64,000 bases of DNA from Beaufortia kweichowensis (Eukaryota > Chordata > Actinopteri > Cypriniformes > Gastromyzontidae): positions 11,595,512 through 11,659,511 of the forward strand of contig CM032809.1 of the NCBI GenBank assembly GCA_019155185.1, written 5' to 3'. A program made the translations under genes and the position numbers. Of the stretch, positions 14,324-27,629 are shown one piece after another (the stretch's first letter is position 1; each line of letters opens with the position of its first letter). The notes under the pieces are model-generated. The model saw nothing but the letters and a program-made list of their open reading frames with translations. It searched no databases and was not told where the DNA came from.

Positions 14324-16050
14324 GATCCTGCATATTACATAACATAAATATGTCCATAGGATAAAACATGATCCTGCAATATTACTGTATAACATAAATC
14401 AGTTCTCAGGAATCATTTCTATTTCAGGAAAAAAATTTTTTTGGAACTGTCAGAGAGAGCAGCTGGTTTGCTGGCCCTCACGGCTCTTGCGGTCCCAGGC
14501 CAGAGCTTCTGATTCTACACACATCTCTGTCACTGAAAGCTCATTAAGAAACAATTAAGCACCTCTCAGAAGGGTGAGAGTAATTGTGATAATTTATAAA
14601 TTCAGCTCAGAAAACTTGAATTTTCATTTAAAAACAAAATTAACAAAATAATCAAAAATAATTTATTAATAATTAGAAAATTATTGATATCAGGAAGAGT
14701 ATATTTTATGAAAATAAAACGAAATTTTATGAGCATAATATTTCGATCATATAGATATAATATTTTCATGAAACAGCATACAGTAAATGCTAACAATCTT
14801 AGTAAGTCTAATTCATCATAGGACATTTTAATTTAATGCATTACTGTAACACATTTAATAAATCTCTATATTAGATACTTAAACAAAAAATCATGAATAA
14901 AGCTTTTAAAAAACATCATGTTTTGCTGAGCAGAATGTTATTATTGTGTGTCAGCGACACCTCTGAGTGAGGACACAAGAGACACCATTAATTGGATTAA
15001 GGAAATCTGATCTTGGACCAGATTGTTTTTTTGTGCAGGTTTAACAGGATTGCTTTGATCTGGTCTGAAAACAGCAGATCAATTCCTGCATCAATCTCAA
15101 TGATTAACATTCACAAAACAGCACAACAAACATCAACAAAGACACACAATGGTTACTAAACTGTTGGCTGTGTAATTTGTAGTGATGCTGTCAGGTAAAG
15201 AACATTGTTTGCATCCAGCTTGGATGCAACATGAATGCATCACGTACACAACACTCAACATACAGTATGTACAGTACACAACAATCTCTTGAGATCAGCC
15301 GTCAGTAAATATCTCTTTTACAGTAATGCACTGCCTGTGTCTGAAGAAGTATATGAGAAGCTCAGCTTGATGTGGCTCTAGTAATCTGGACCCATTCAGG
15401 GACACACAATGGACACATCCAGACGCTCCCCATTTCTCCAAGCGCTCTGCATGTGAAGCTTTAAAACATGTTGCTTGTACAGTGCAGCTTTACACAGCCG
15501 TCACTGGAATATTGCTTTCTGAAATAATGATTATAGTTGAGAGAATGTTACAAAGTATTTCACCCTGTGGAAATATTAATGCACCCTTGACAGCAAAAGC
15601 CAAATGGATGTGTACTCCAGACCGTCCTGGAAAATAATATAGTCACTTTTGGGGATGGGGGTATCAACATTTCATGCTCAGGGAAAAACAAAGAGTTGTC
15701 TTGACAGCTTCAGTTTGTGTGTGTGTGTGCCACGCTGTGAGTCTGTGTGTTAAAGCAAAAGCTTTTGGGGTTAAAAAAAAGTGTAAAGGGAAAGATACAT
15801 ACACAGTAGGAATAGAAACTGTAGCGGTACTATGGTTAAGTGATGGTATAAGTTGGTAATCCCAAGGTATTTGTATGAAAAATACTGTAGTTTTACTATA
15901 GTCTTTATAAAATTGTTCATTTTCTATCAGTGTAGGAGACAATTGTGCTCACACTTGGAAACAAATGACAATAGATAAAATAAATATTGATACAGTAGCA
16001 AATATTCGGGTATTGTTTAATCACAGGTGGAACAATTGTATCATTAACTA
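14321..16050. other. Intergenic DNA, nothing recognised
   Basis: AT-rich DNA with no supported gene. A short TG run at 15717-15728 and a CCATGGTTTTACTACAGT-like dispersed-repeat flavour near 15820-15900 are the only local features. Confidence 0.5.
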
Positions 16051-16051
16051 T

Positions 16052-16284
16052 TATTTTACTTTAATATTTCATAGTTGAATTTTAATCTAATCATGACAAA
16101 CTATGTATTGATGGCAATGTCTGAGACTCAAGAATACATATTTGATACATTTTCGTACAATAAACATATATATTTTTAAATATCTAAAATAAAAAAAATG
16201 AATATTTAAAATTTAAAAAATTGTAGTTATAGTTGCATTTTCATATACATACTCAATATATTACAGTTACAGTTATCAGGTTAA
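16052..16284 (+). mobile_element. TTAA MITE-like family, copy B (5'-truncated)
   Basis: It starts inside the element at the ATTTCATAGTTGAATTTTAA segment, follows the family internal order, and ends ACAGTTATCAGG plus TTAA (16281-16284). Same orientation as the other copies. Confidence 0.75.
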
Positions 16285-19200
16285 AAAATAATAACATCGT
16301 CCTGTAAACCAGCACAGCTAACCACTGCTAACAGGTTACCCATGACCAAGGCAATGTAACAGCAATACACAACAGTAACTTACAGCTTCTTGTCACAAAG
16401 ACTCAAAGCCCGATGAAATCTAGAACCTTCACAATAATATAATTTCATTTAGACTCTTTTGTCCAAAGTAACATTTACGCTCAATAAAATCTATAGATGC
16501 TCCTATTTCTAATTTACTTGACACTGTCTAGAAGAAAAGATGCAAACAGGGATTATGTAACAATTGCTGACGAATCATATCATACATAATATCATAAATG
16601 GGTTATGACAGTATAGGTGGTTTTGACAAGCTCTTCTGTACAATAAATACTACAATTCTCTCTATAGAAAAATGACAAAACGCCGAGTATGACTGTGACT
16701 TATATAAGACAGTGACAATAGACAGATGGGTTTTGAGAGCAATTTTAATTTCACTTCAAACACCAAGATCAACAACATCAAGATAACAGAGCGTTTATTC
16801 TCAGTTAACCAACCAGAGATGCTTTTTAATCAATGATTCAGGTCTCCCATGGATTTTGAGACAATCACAAAAGAGAGAAAATTACATTTTATACATTTAA
16901 CCATCAAACTGTGATGACACAAAGAAACAAGAGGTGACATAACACGGACTTATATAAGCGTGACATCACTAATGCACCGATGATGCGTGTCGATGCAGCT
17001 GCAAGAAGAACAGTTTATTATTTTTAATTGACAAAACACCAGTCAATAAATGATGTAAATGATGAAATCATGAACACAAAGGCTATATTTTCTAACAGCT
17101 TGCTTATAATTTAAACTAATTTTTTTAAAGGATTTCTCCTAAGGGAAGGCCAGTTTGTTATCAGTCAATACTGAGAACCGTTTCTCTATGATGTAACGTC
17201 TAGAAACGTCTAGGCTTTGACCTCACGTGCCAGCAATCAATTTGGATCATTCGACTATGATTCTGCCCACAAGGAGCTGGAATTAAACATCTAACACCTG
17301 GAATCATATATCACTCAGACACCATTACCATAGTTTGTAAAATGACTTTTTTTGTCTGATTAATGGGTTTCCTTCAATTAATATGAATAGCACTTCCATT
17401 TTCATATCAAACAGTTTGGGTATTGCACATAGCCAGACATTCAAAAGCAATTACTGGATGAATTTATGCAGTTGCAAAGTGTGTTGAACATTCAAACATC
17501 TCATTTTCTCCTGAATCTTCTGTGTGATGAGGTGCCCTGTTGGATTTTCTTTAATAAAGCCGAGTTAGTCTGTCAAATCTCAACAAATCGTCTTTGAATA
17601 TCTCTATTGTTCATTTATTCTGACTCTTTTTGGTGTGTGTTTAAGTCTGTGTCCATACACACAGAACAAACAAAACCCTTTGATTTCTCTGTATCCCGAA
17701 TAAGCTGTCTTTAATAATGGATCTTAGTTTTTTCAAAGCGAACGGCTGTTATCTTTCTCTCTCTCTTATTCTCCATCAGACACTTTTTCTCTCTAACATA
17801 CAATCCTGTATATGGTGAGTGAATGAAGACAGTCGATGGCTGACAGTCAATGGTTCAGTGGTTCTGGTGGTCATCCAGACGCCGGTGGGGATTTGGAGGA
17901 CAGCAGCAAGGTCAAAGGGTGAGACACCCTCTGAGACCCGTCTCTCTGATCATCTGCTCCTGGACTGAAGTCACACACAGGCAGATGGTTGCACTATGGT
18001 TTCAAAGACCAGTGGACCATAAAGCATCATTTTGTTTCTCCTTCACCACCATCAATACTGAATGTGTGAGATTGAGGTGAGGATGATGCACAAGCTCCAA
18101 TTATCTGACAAAACAACACCCACGAAAGGTTTGTGATCCGTGCCCGTGAATAAAAACGAATTAAAATGAGATATTTATCATTCTAATAGCATTATTAGAT
18201 ATTAAACACAGGCACTGTGTAAGACTAATCAGATATTTAACAAAAGAGCAGTAGCATGGTTTATGGACATGGTATTTTTTTCGGGCAGCATGTTGATGCT
18301 GTGATGCATGAATATTATTAAATCAGGGTATATATCTGTGGTAATAGTACTGTGGTACCAGGGCAGGACTTTCAAGTAAAACTTTTATGAACGAATCTTA
18401 CAAAGACATATCTGATATGTCTGATATACATGATTTTCACATTATTTTCAAAATTATTTAAAGCCCTTAGATGAATTTGTACATATAACACAAGGTGGCT
18501 AATTTTCATTAATTTGTACAATGTGAACTGTACAAAAAAACATATGATTATTAAAAAAGCAGCGTTAAAGGCCCATCCCTAAGCCTAATAACACTGCAAG
18601 AAGGCAAAACATACAAATGAGATGGCACAAATTTATATGAATTAGCCACCTCGTACAATTTCTATGAATTCCCATGAAACTGTGTTGGCAAAAAAATCTA
18701 AACTGCCTTCTTGTCTTACATCGATTCACAACAGTAAGCTTATAATAATGATTTAAGTATGACGTCATTTGACTTTAATCCACCTAAAGATAATTATATC
18801 AAGTAACCTGATTTTTTAAAACAAAACTGTATGTTTTGAACAGAGATGGCAAGGCAAAAGTTATGTGTTGCAGCTTTAACGGTAAGCTTTTTTCATGGTT
18901 GTCTTGGAAATAAAAGCTCTTCAGCAGGGGTTTAATGCTTCAGTTGACATAAGAAGAAGCAAAGTCCTTTTCTTAGAAGTACCTGCGTATGCTAAGAAAT
19001 AGCAGAGAAGAGAGCTGATTTTTTTGTTGCCCTGTTTTGCACAGTTTCCATAGAAACACGGACACCGAGTGTACAGTGTGTGGTGGCTTAAGTAGCACTT
19101 GAACAAAAAATCCTCTCTAAAAGATAAACAAGACTATTGTAAAACAATCCCTTCGCTTTGTATCCTCATTAGTATATGAAGTGCATGCTGCGGGGCTATG

Positions 19201-19985
19201 AAATTAATTTATTATGCTGTACTTAAGTTTTTGCTGGGAAATACCAAATTGACTTATTGATTGTAGCGCATGGATAACGTGGCCAAGGCCAAACATTGTA
19301 AGAGCTCTTCATCACAGCACGACTGCTTTTAAAGAGATGCTTTCCCTCTGAAGTTACCCTTGAATAAAGTCAAAAAGCTAAATTTATATAACGCAACGAC
19401 CGAAAAATACTCTCACAAGCCACGTAGCATCATCTGCCCACGGAGGTTCGTCTTTCTTTTAACAAACGTAAAAAAGAAAATGATTCTTATAAAGCGTGGT
19501 GGTTTGTGACGCATGTCTTGGAGAGCGTGGAGCGTGGAGATCTTTCAGGTTAAAGGTGTTTGAGGGAGCACATCTTAACATACCTGCATTGTAACTCAAA
19601 CATGAAGATTGAGAGGCGTGATGAATGGATCTCCTCCTTCACATACTGCTGTGACGTCTGAACACTCATTTTTATGCAAACGTGCAGACGCACATATGGT
19701 TGCACGCTTTTCTGAACAGCAGAAAAATATGCTTGAGCAATTTTCCTAGGAGCAGTCTTAAGGCTTTTCGCTTTAATCCAGTTATTCAGGCACTCAACCT
19801 TAACCCTGTCTGAAAACAAGTGCCCTCGGTTTACATTTTTAACCTTAATCTGTGTTTATCATATAAGGACACTTGATGTAGCCCTTCTTTACCAAGTATG
19901 CTTGTAGAACTCTTGACAAAATGTTGCTTTAATGCGAGTAGAGAACACCACCAGCTGTTGATTCAGACTGATCTTATGGGATATT
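16285..19985. other. Intergenic DNA, nothing recognised
   Basis: No conserved reading frame was recognised. A stretch around 16446-16480 weakly resembles a SINE tail in antisense, but the rest of the SINE is not in the right order. Confidence 0.5.
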
Positions 19986-19990
19986 ATTTT

Positions 19991-20200
19991 CACCGTTCCT
20001 CAGGAGGAACACCTTATTGTCCTATTCACTTTTATATTTCATAGTTGAATTCTAATCTAATCATAAAAACTATATATGGATAGAAAAGTATAAGACTCAA
20101 GAATAAGTATTTGACAAATTTTTCATGAAAATTTATAAAAATGGTTAATGTTAATGATATTTTGAAGTAAATAAAAAAGATAATGTACAAAATGAAAATA
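19991..20200 (+). mobile_element. TTAA MITE-like family, copy C (3'-truncated)
   Basis: It begins at the CACCGTTCCTCAGGAGGAAC hairpin close to the left end, with the terminal ~15 bp missing, and runs through ATTTCATAGTTGAATTCTAA. Similarity fades at about 20200, so the right terminus is absent. The hairpin GTTCCT/AGGAAC is best preserved in this copy. Confidence 0.7.
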
Positions 20201-22160
20201 AAACACTTAAAACCTTTTCTCCTAACAAAGCTTGCTGAAAATATAAAGAAATGTAACGTTAATGGCACAGCAGAGATTATTTTTTGGGTAGTTTTGCCAT
20301 TTGATTTCTTGTGAGATCATGTTGGTTACTTACAGTACATGACGTGTCCAGATGTCACTTTTTTACACTACAGCTTTTTACAATATTTACATGAGCATAC
20401 TGACATCGTTATATAGAAAAAACACTGACAAATGAATAAATGAATGAATAAATTAATATGTTTAAATTTTATGACTGCACTTGCTTTATTTAATTACACA
20501 CATTCAGAAATAGATTTTTATATACAAATAAAAAAATGTGTAGATGTTTTTATGCTTTAAGTAGAAGCAACATTATGATAATACAAAATGTGAAATTTCT
20601 CAATTTCAACTTTTTTACATGAGTAAGTTATTTTTGCATGACATTTCCAAATTGACACGTTTCTACATGAGTAATTTTAATTCACACAGTCTGTTTATGC
20701 CTGAGTCATTTTCTGTCAAAGTGTTTTGGCACTTTTGTGACTTTTTCCCTATTTTTATATTAAATTGAATGCAGACAACGTACATTTTCACAAACACATA
20801 CCCCTCATCTGCAGCCCACTATAAAGGTCCCACTCCTTGCCAGCTGTCAGCAAGTGAGCAAGTGGGCAACAGAAGGGGTCCTAGTCACGCCCACATCCAT
20901 GACATCACTGAGGTATGTTCTTATACCCTGTGGTCTCATGGCCCATATGCTCCTATATTGCTTTCATGACATAATGGCTGAATACTGCGGTCATCAATGC
21001 TTTCTTTCTCTCATTGTCACAGCTACTGCCACCCCCAAACGTGCTGACATCATGCATGATGGTCAGATGACTCTTCTGTGTGACCACCCACATATCAAAA
21101 TGATCATATTCCGATTATATTATAGTCTACACATAATAAAATAAGATTTATGAATTTATAAAACGTGTCTAAGGGTCGTGTTAATAGTTTTGCATATTGA
21201 CAGTCCCATGCAGCTCATTTAATTAATTATTAAAATTAGTTTTTTATAATATCTATAATATAACATTATACTGAGTGACATCACTTTCTGTGCTTACATC
21301 AGCAGTAGAGTAGCGTATGTATGATAAATGTATGGCTTGGGTGGGATCTATTTAAGGATTGTGGTATCATCTGTAATACTGATAGCCAGAGGCTTAGTGG
21401 ACTTCTTTATTACAGTCTCGTCGTCTCTCCTCCTCAAGAAAGGTCCCATCATAATTACAGAGCAATCACTGCTGCCACGCCCCTGCGGCCCGTGAGGAGC
21501 CTGTGACAAATCATTTTCACGTCAATGCAGAGTCTGTGCGGACAAACGCACAAAACGAAGGGAAAAAGTGATGGATGGATTGTTAAGGTAAATGGAAAGT
21601 TATTTCTTGGCTTTGTACCTCAATGTAATGTCGTATCATGTGGCCCATCCGTGTCCGCAGCTGCGTGACCGGGCTGCTTGAGGACAGCATTAGAGATGAT
21701 GGCGGCAGTATCCCACAATCCCTCTGATCCCGCTGTGGTTAATGGTGTTATCTAACACGAATCAAGGCAAAAGGGCATTAACGCAGTGATTCAGCCCTCT
21801 TCATGCACTAATGATTCTGACATCCCTCTGTACGATTCTGTACTGCTCTCTCTTTTCTGATTTCCACTTAAATGTCCTCTAATCAATGATAAAAGGAGCC
21901 TAAGAGGAGAAAGACACAGGAGGTGGGAGGTGGAAGGATAGTGCTAGACACAGCATCACAACAAGACTAAAGAGAAATAATGTGCCCAGACTTTTTAACG
22001 ATCTAACATGTGTGTGACCTAGTCGGTGAAAACCAGGCAAAAGTAACAAAATCAAATTATAAGATAACAATATTATTATGATTTTAATCTTTGACATGTC
22101 AGCAATCCATCAATATTAAAGATATCAAGGTTATATTTTCACAGAATGTTGAAATTATCA
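20201..22160. other. Intergenic DNA with a unique-looking block
   Basis: No gene was recognised. The segment at about 21500-21840 is more complex and GC-balanced than the flanks and is a candidate conserved non-coding element (inference only). Confidence 0.4.
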
Positions 22161-22169
22161 CTTATGTTA

Positions 22170-22480
22170 TTTATTAAGTGTTAAAATCAGAAATTTTGCA
22201 CTTTGGCAAAATCTATTAAATTAAATAAATTAAAATATAAAATATTTATTTAAATATAAATATATAAAATGTTAAATAATTATTGAAACATATGAATATA
22301 TTAAATGTTTATATATTTTAAATATACATTTATTTTAAAGGGCAGGTCACATATTTATAAAGTGTTAAAATACTTTGTCAAAAACTTTGCACTTTGACAT
22401 AATCTATTAAATATAAATATATTAAAATATTAAATATGTATATAAATATATTTAAAAATAATAATAATAAAATTGTATTT
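22170..22480. repeat. AT-rich imperfect tandem duplication
   Basis: Two related units of about 180 bp: the words AGTGTTAAAAT, TTTGCACTTTG and AATCTATTAAAT recur in order at 22175-22220 and 22358-22412, each followed by TATAAATAT-rich sequence. Confidence 0.6.
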
Positions 22481-22737
22481 TTTATTTAAATGAATAATTA
22501 CAGTGGTCAATTGTTATGTCATTATCTACAGCAAACATTTTGAATAACAATTAAGTTTAACTAAGATCGAGGCCTAGCTGATCTATATTTATGGGCATGC
22601 ATGTTCAAAAATTTACTCATCCTAATGCAATCTCAGACATATATGACCTCAAATGTCCTTATACAGGGTGTGTTGAAAAGCACATCCATCATACAAGTAA
22701 TATAAAGAACCCATAAATAATGTATCACAAATGGTAT

Positions 22738-22798
22738 GAGGGTGAGTAAATTATAAAAGTTATGAGAATTTTCATTTTTGGTTTAACTGATCCTTTAA
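22738..22798 (+). mobile_element. Fragment of the 'TTTTTGGGTGAACTATCC' MITE family
   Basis: The right end of a common cyprinid inverted-repeat element is visible (GAGAATTTTCATTTTTGG followed by TTTAACTGATCCTTTAA, preceded by GGGTGAGTAAATTA). The left end is not recognised. Confidence 0.55.
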
Positions 22799-22799
22799 T

Positions 22800-25700
22800 A
22801 TTTGCCCTAATTGAAAAGCACCCGTATATAGAGAAAAGCAATATATATGTATTGCCTCTCATATAATACTTCATCTGTCACTTGAGTCGTCTTTCCGCAG
22901 AAGGACATGATGAGAGAACATGAGAAAGGGGAGAAGGAAAGGACATCAAGATAAAAAGCAGGAGCTGTGTATTTGTCGCTGTGGTTTGTTGTCTGCTTTG
23001 TTGGGACCGATTCTATCGCTGATTCTATCATGAGTTTATGGGGGACAAAACAGCAGACCAATCAGAAAGTATAGATTCAAATGCAGAGAAAACCATTCAT
23101 TATTTCTCTGACTAATACAAAACATCTACTGTACCTACACTCCCGCTGAGGTGACAAACTAGGACACTTCCATTATAATCAACAAAGCCATGCGCTTACA
23201 TTATGGACAGCTTTGATGACTGTAATGGGAGCGTTCTAGTTTTGTAATATCTCAGAATGTTTGCTTGTAGGATAACACGGTAAGCCACTGTATGATGTAA
23301 CCACACTAAAAATCATGTTAGGTTATCTAATACCAATAATACACATGCTTAAAAGCACCCCCATGTGCCTTGTGGCTTTCACTACGTAATAAAAACATTT
23401 ATAAAACATAATAAAAACGTTGTTGTATTAAACAAAATCAATAAGTGTCATCTTGCTGTTGTCTCTTTTAATCTTTCTAGATCTATGATGTGAACTAGGT
23501 GTTTTATAATTTTATTATGTTTTGTTATGTTTTATAATCACAAAAACGGACAGTACATGCAGCTGGAGAGAGCGGTCAGCCTTACAAATACTGCAAAATG
23601 ATGCATTAACAATGTAGCGTGCACATAATATACAATTCTCTCTCTAACTACTCAGCAGAAAAAAGCAGAATGGCCAACTGTCCTGAGAAAACAGCAAACT
23701 TCAGGACCTGTTTGGCAAACATTGATACTCACTCCACTGAAATTGGCTCATATTTTTCTCTGAAATACATCTCACAGAAATACTATGATTTTAATCAGAA
23801 GTAATAAGTCATGGTTTTGTTCGGCAGGTTTGTTGCGTGTCTCTGCGGTGAAACAGGTAACACAGTGAATTGGTAATTAAAGCAGGTGTCGGTGTGTGAT
23901 ATATGATCCATTAACCTGCCTTCTCATCTTTAAATCGACCCATTTATCTTAAACAAGACAGAGAGAGGTATAATAATGGCATGCAGCTGCGGGGTTCCAG
24001 TGCAAGATTACATACAGAGGAGATGACGACAAATGAAAGCACGCTTACCTATTCGCTGTGAACGCAAAAAAGAGTTTACAATGAGAGCACAACAAAACTA
24101 GACTGATGCCATTATACAATCAGCAGTTAAATGCTAGCATTTTAGACAGTTGTTTGGGGTTTTGTTGCATTACGCTGCTTGCTTTAAATGAAAAATGTGA
24201 CCGATGCAGCAAAATTGAGCAAAGTTTTATGCAAATTAGAAGATTACTCATCACTTGTGTTCCTGTAGCTCATTTGCTTAATACCTTTTATTAAAAAGAC
24301 CAAATTATATTTTTTGTCACTGTAAATCGCTTCCAGTGTAAAAACCCCTTTAGACATGTTGTAAATCTAAACAATATACAATATAATACAATTTAAACTA
24401 TATATTGTATGGTGTAACCTCACACAAACCTTTCTGCATTTTACTTTTTTTTCTTTCTTTTTTTTAAATAAACATCAATTAGTATGATTTATAAGCTGTT
24501 TTCTTCATGGGGACCAAGAAATGTCCCCACAAACTTTGAATTACTAGTATTACTGTCTTTGAGGGGACATCTAGTCGCTACACTGAAGGGTTTACCAGGA
24601 ACACATTACACAGACACCTTTTACAAGTATGACTTTTGAAATATTCTTCAACCTTGAACGATCACTGCAATTATGGAGCAAAGATGGATTAAGCAGAACC
24701 ACACTAACGTCTATGTGTTCCGTGCATGATTCCATAAAAAATGGTTCAATAAAATATGATTCAGTAAAAATGATGATGGATTCAGGGGTGAAGGCGCGAT
24801 CAGAAGAGCGTGGGGGTGGGAATGGCATTATAAACCTTATCAGCTTGGCTCATGAATATTAATTAGGTGGCTTAATATCTGTGAGATAAAAAAAAGCAAC
24901 GAGAGAGCACTAGACATATTAGCTTGTTTGCTAAATGCAAGGACTTCTTTGCACGCCAGTCTTCGAATATAAAGCTCTTTTCTGAAACTAACTTTTATTG
25001 TTTGGAACACCTCCCAGTGTTTCTACAGCTCTGATTGAATTTATGATTTCACACCACCTCCAACAAAATTCTCCGTGTATGCAATTTGTACATTCAGTGG
25101 GAATACATGACTGTTTAAATGTTTAGTCATGAATTTTCATTTTTTTCTTTAGCTTTATCTAGTGTCGATAACAGTATGCTGCTTCTCAAATGTCTTAAAT
25201 CTCATATGATGTTTCTTCTCGAACTCATTTCTTTCTTCGATAGAAAGCGAGATGAGCGGATGTTGTGATATATCCTTTGTGCTGTTTCTAGATGGTCACA
25301 CATTTCTCATTGTGTTCATCTGAATACAGCTCATCTGCTTTCCCTGCAAAATGGGTCAGGGTGATATATGATCACACACAGCATGAGAAAGAAAAAACCT
25401 TTCCCTCATTCTCTTTCACCTCTCGTTCACATCCCCTCTGTGGATTGATCATCTGAACAACAATAATCTCCATCTTTGTTATTAGAAATGTGTTTAATTC
25501 GGTGGATTAATGTCCTCCAAACTGTTTTAGGATGAGAATAAGCCAGTCTTTATTATGATTTCTATACAGACTCTCGTCCTCTGAATTCTTTGTTTGCCTC
25601 ATTTTCTTTGTTCTTGTTCTGTGTATGTGTGTGTGTTATCTGTCAGAGTCTTTACGGTCAGGCATGACTGCCTCTCTGATATGCTTGTTTCAGAGTTTTC

Positions 25701-25970
25701 CAGCATCGACTGTCATTTCATTGATATGCTTGTTTCTGACCAGCAGCTATGGGCCATTTCACAAATCCTGCTGGGTTTTACGTCAAACCGCTCAAATCCA
25801 GATGTCAGATCTGTACGCAGCAGGTGCACACCTGGGGTCCTGGTACTTGGTGGTGTGTATATTTACGTGTGCTGTAATTCATCCAGCACTGCTCGAGCTA
25901 TACAAGCATGGTTTGCTATCCCTTTTCTAAGCAGTCTGACAATGTTTTCTTTGTGGTGTCATAGACGCAT
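22800..25970. other. Intergenic DNA, nothing recognised
   Basis: No supported gene. An AT/TAAT-rich block near 24770-24890 could be regulatory. The 126-codon plus-strand frame at 25594-25974 has no motif and contains a short duplicated word (GATATGCTTGTTTC), and is taken as chance. Confidence 0.45.
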
Positions 25971-26250
25971 TTAACCTGTTAACGTCACTGTTCCCATAGG
26001 AGAAACACTTCCCTATTAACTTAAATATTTCATAGTTGAATTCTAATCTAATCATAAAAAGAAAAATAATCATATCTTATATAATCTAATCATATATATT
26101 GATGGAAAGATCTAAAATTGTCATTAAACATAAACTAAAATTGTCAATAAACATAAACTAAAAGGTCATTTAAAAAATGTCAATGATATTTATAAACATA
26201 CCTAACATAAAAAAATGTTTTAAAAATATTTCATATCTAAAATGTTCAAG
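25971..26250 (+). mobile_element. TTAA MITE-like family, copy D (left end intact)
   Basis: It starts exactly with TTAACCTGTTAACGTCA (25971-25987), giving the left terminal repeat with a one-base deletion, then ATTTCATAGTTGAATTCTAA. It diverges and loses its right terminus near 26250. It contains a short internal duplication (ATAAACATAAACTAAAA-type). Confidence 0.75.
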
Positions 26251-27007
26251 TACAGTAGGTGATGGTGACATATGGTGTGAACCATGAACATGACAGAGAG
26301 ATGAGCGCCATGAGGGAAGGGATTTCCCTGGCCAATTCTCTCTGCTAAGTCTCTTCCTCTTTTCAAGCACACACACAACATTACAAACCTCACAACTAAT
26401 GTAAATTTATAATGGTGACATCATAAACATTTTACTCGTGAGCTTTATTAGTTGTACAATCACATTTTCTTCATTACATTGCAAGTCATATCAATATCAC
26501 AATGAAACTACAAACATACTGGGAAACAGGCAAGCCGCCAATCTCTAGATATACTACCAAAATGCTATAAATTTCAAAGCAGAGAACAAAAGAAGAAATC
26601 AACGAGTCCTGAAATGTGCACTCGGCTGCAACAAACATCAAGTAAACAGTGTCGTCGTAACCCTATAAGCCTCTTCCACCTACATTTCCTATTTATACAC
26701 TATCAAGAGACACTGAAAGGTCATAAATGACTAAAATAGTCCATCTCTAAACCTCTCTGATGCTGGTTCTTTCTCTCAATCTCTACCATTTCCCATCCCA
26801 CAATCCCTTGAGATGCACCCTGTTGCTATGGCTGTGCATTGTGGGGTAAGGAATTGGCGTCAAGCTGCTGCCAGCAAGAGCTGACAGAATTCAATAAAGG
26901 GAGATGATGCTGAGCTGTCTGTCTGGGCTGAAAAGAGGACACATCCGATAGACAAACAGAGGGTTAGCTTTAGGAGCTGTATAAAGGAAATAAGCAGCAC
27001 TTCAGGT

Positions 27008-27178
27008 CTAAGACTAAAGATGAAATATATAACAAATTTTCATAACAATAAATATATAAAAAAAATATATACAAAAATGTTAATGTTAAAATGAAAAATA
27101 TCTCATATCTAAAATAAAAAAAAATTATTTCAAATTGGATTTCCATGTGTATTTCTGCTGTAACATTTAACAGGTTAA
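27008..27178 (+). mobile_element. TTAA MITE-like family, copy E (right half)
   Basis: The right half of the element, from the TAAGACTAAAGATGAAAT segment to AACATTTAACAGG and TTAA at 27175-27178. It immediately precedes copy F in the same orientation. Confidence 0.65.
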
Positions 27179-27180
27179 TA

Positions 27181-27353
27181 ATAAATTAATATTTCATAGT
27201 TGAATTTTAATCAAATCATGACAAACTCGAGAACAAATATTTGACAAATTTTCATACATAAACATAAAAAAATGTAAAAGGTGAATGTTCTTTTAAAAAT
27301 ACCTATAATAATATAAATAATAATAAAATATATATAAAATATAATAATAAAAT

Positions 27354-27419
<66 letters not shown>

Positions 27420-27625
27420 TATAGTTTAGATATATAGTTCAATATGTGCAGTGACAAATTTTCAAAACAATAAACATAAACAAAAAAAATTTTTTAAACG
27501 ATTTATTTTAATACCTAAAAATACGTAAAATATGAAAAGAATAAAAAAGTTCTCAAATCAAAAATTTGATAAATTTTTAGTTTAGATATGTAGTTTAATA
27601 TGTGCAGTGACAGTTATCAGGTTAA
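27181..27625 (+). mobile_element. TTAA MITE-like family, copy F with internal expansion
   Basis: It begins at the internal ATTTCATAGTTGAATTTTAA and ends GACAGTTATCAGG plus TTAA at 27622-27625. The interior carries a (TA)n microsatellite (27362-27416) and a duplicated GATATGTAGTT(T/C)AATATGTGCAGTGACA segment (27430-27460 and 27583-27612). This suggests two overlapping copies or an internal duplication. Confidence 0.65.
27362..27416 (+). repeat. (TA)n microsatellite
   Basis: About 27 TA units inside the copy F element. Confidence 0.95.
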
Positions 27626-27629
27626 AAAG

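Noticed and set aside
16338..16480. Antisense SINE-like words (ACCCATGACCAAGGCAATG; TTTGTCCAAAGTAACATTTA)
   Set aside because: The two words occur in the wrong order for an antisense SINE, and no poly-tail or target duplication is seen.
25594..25974. 126-codon plus-strand frame
   Set aside because: No motif, contains a duplicated DNA word, and runs up to the start of a MITE. Probably chance.
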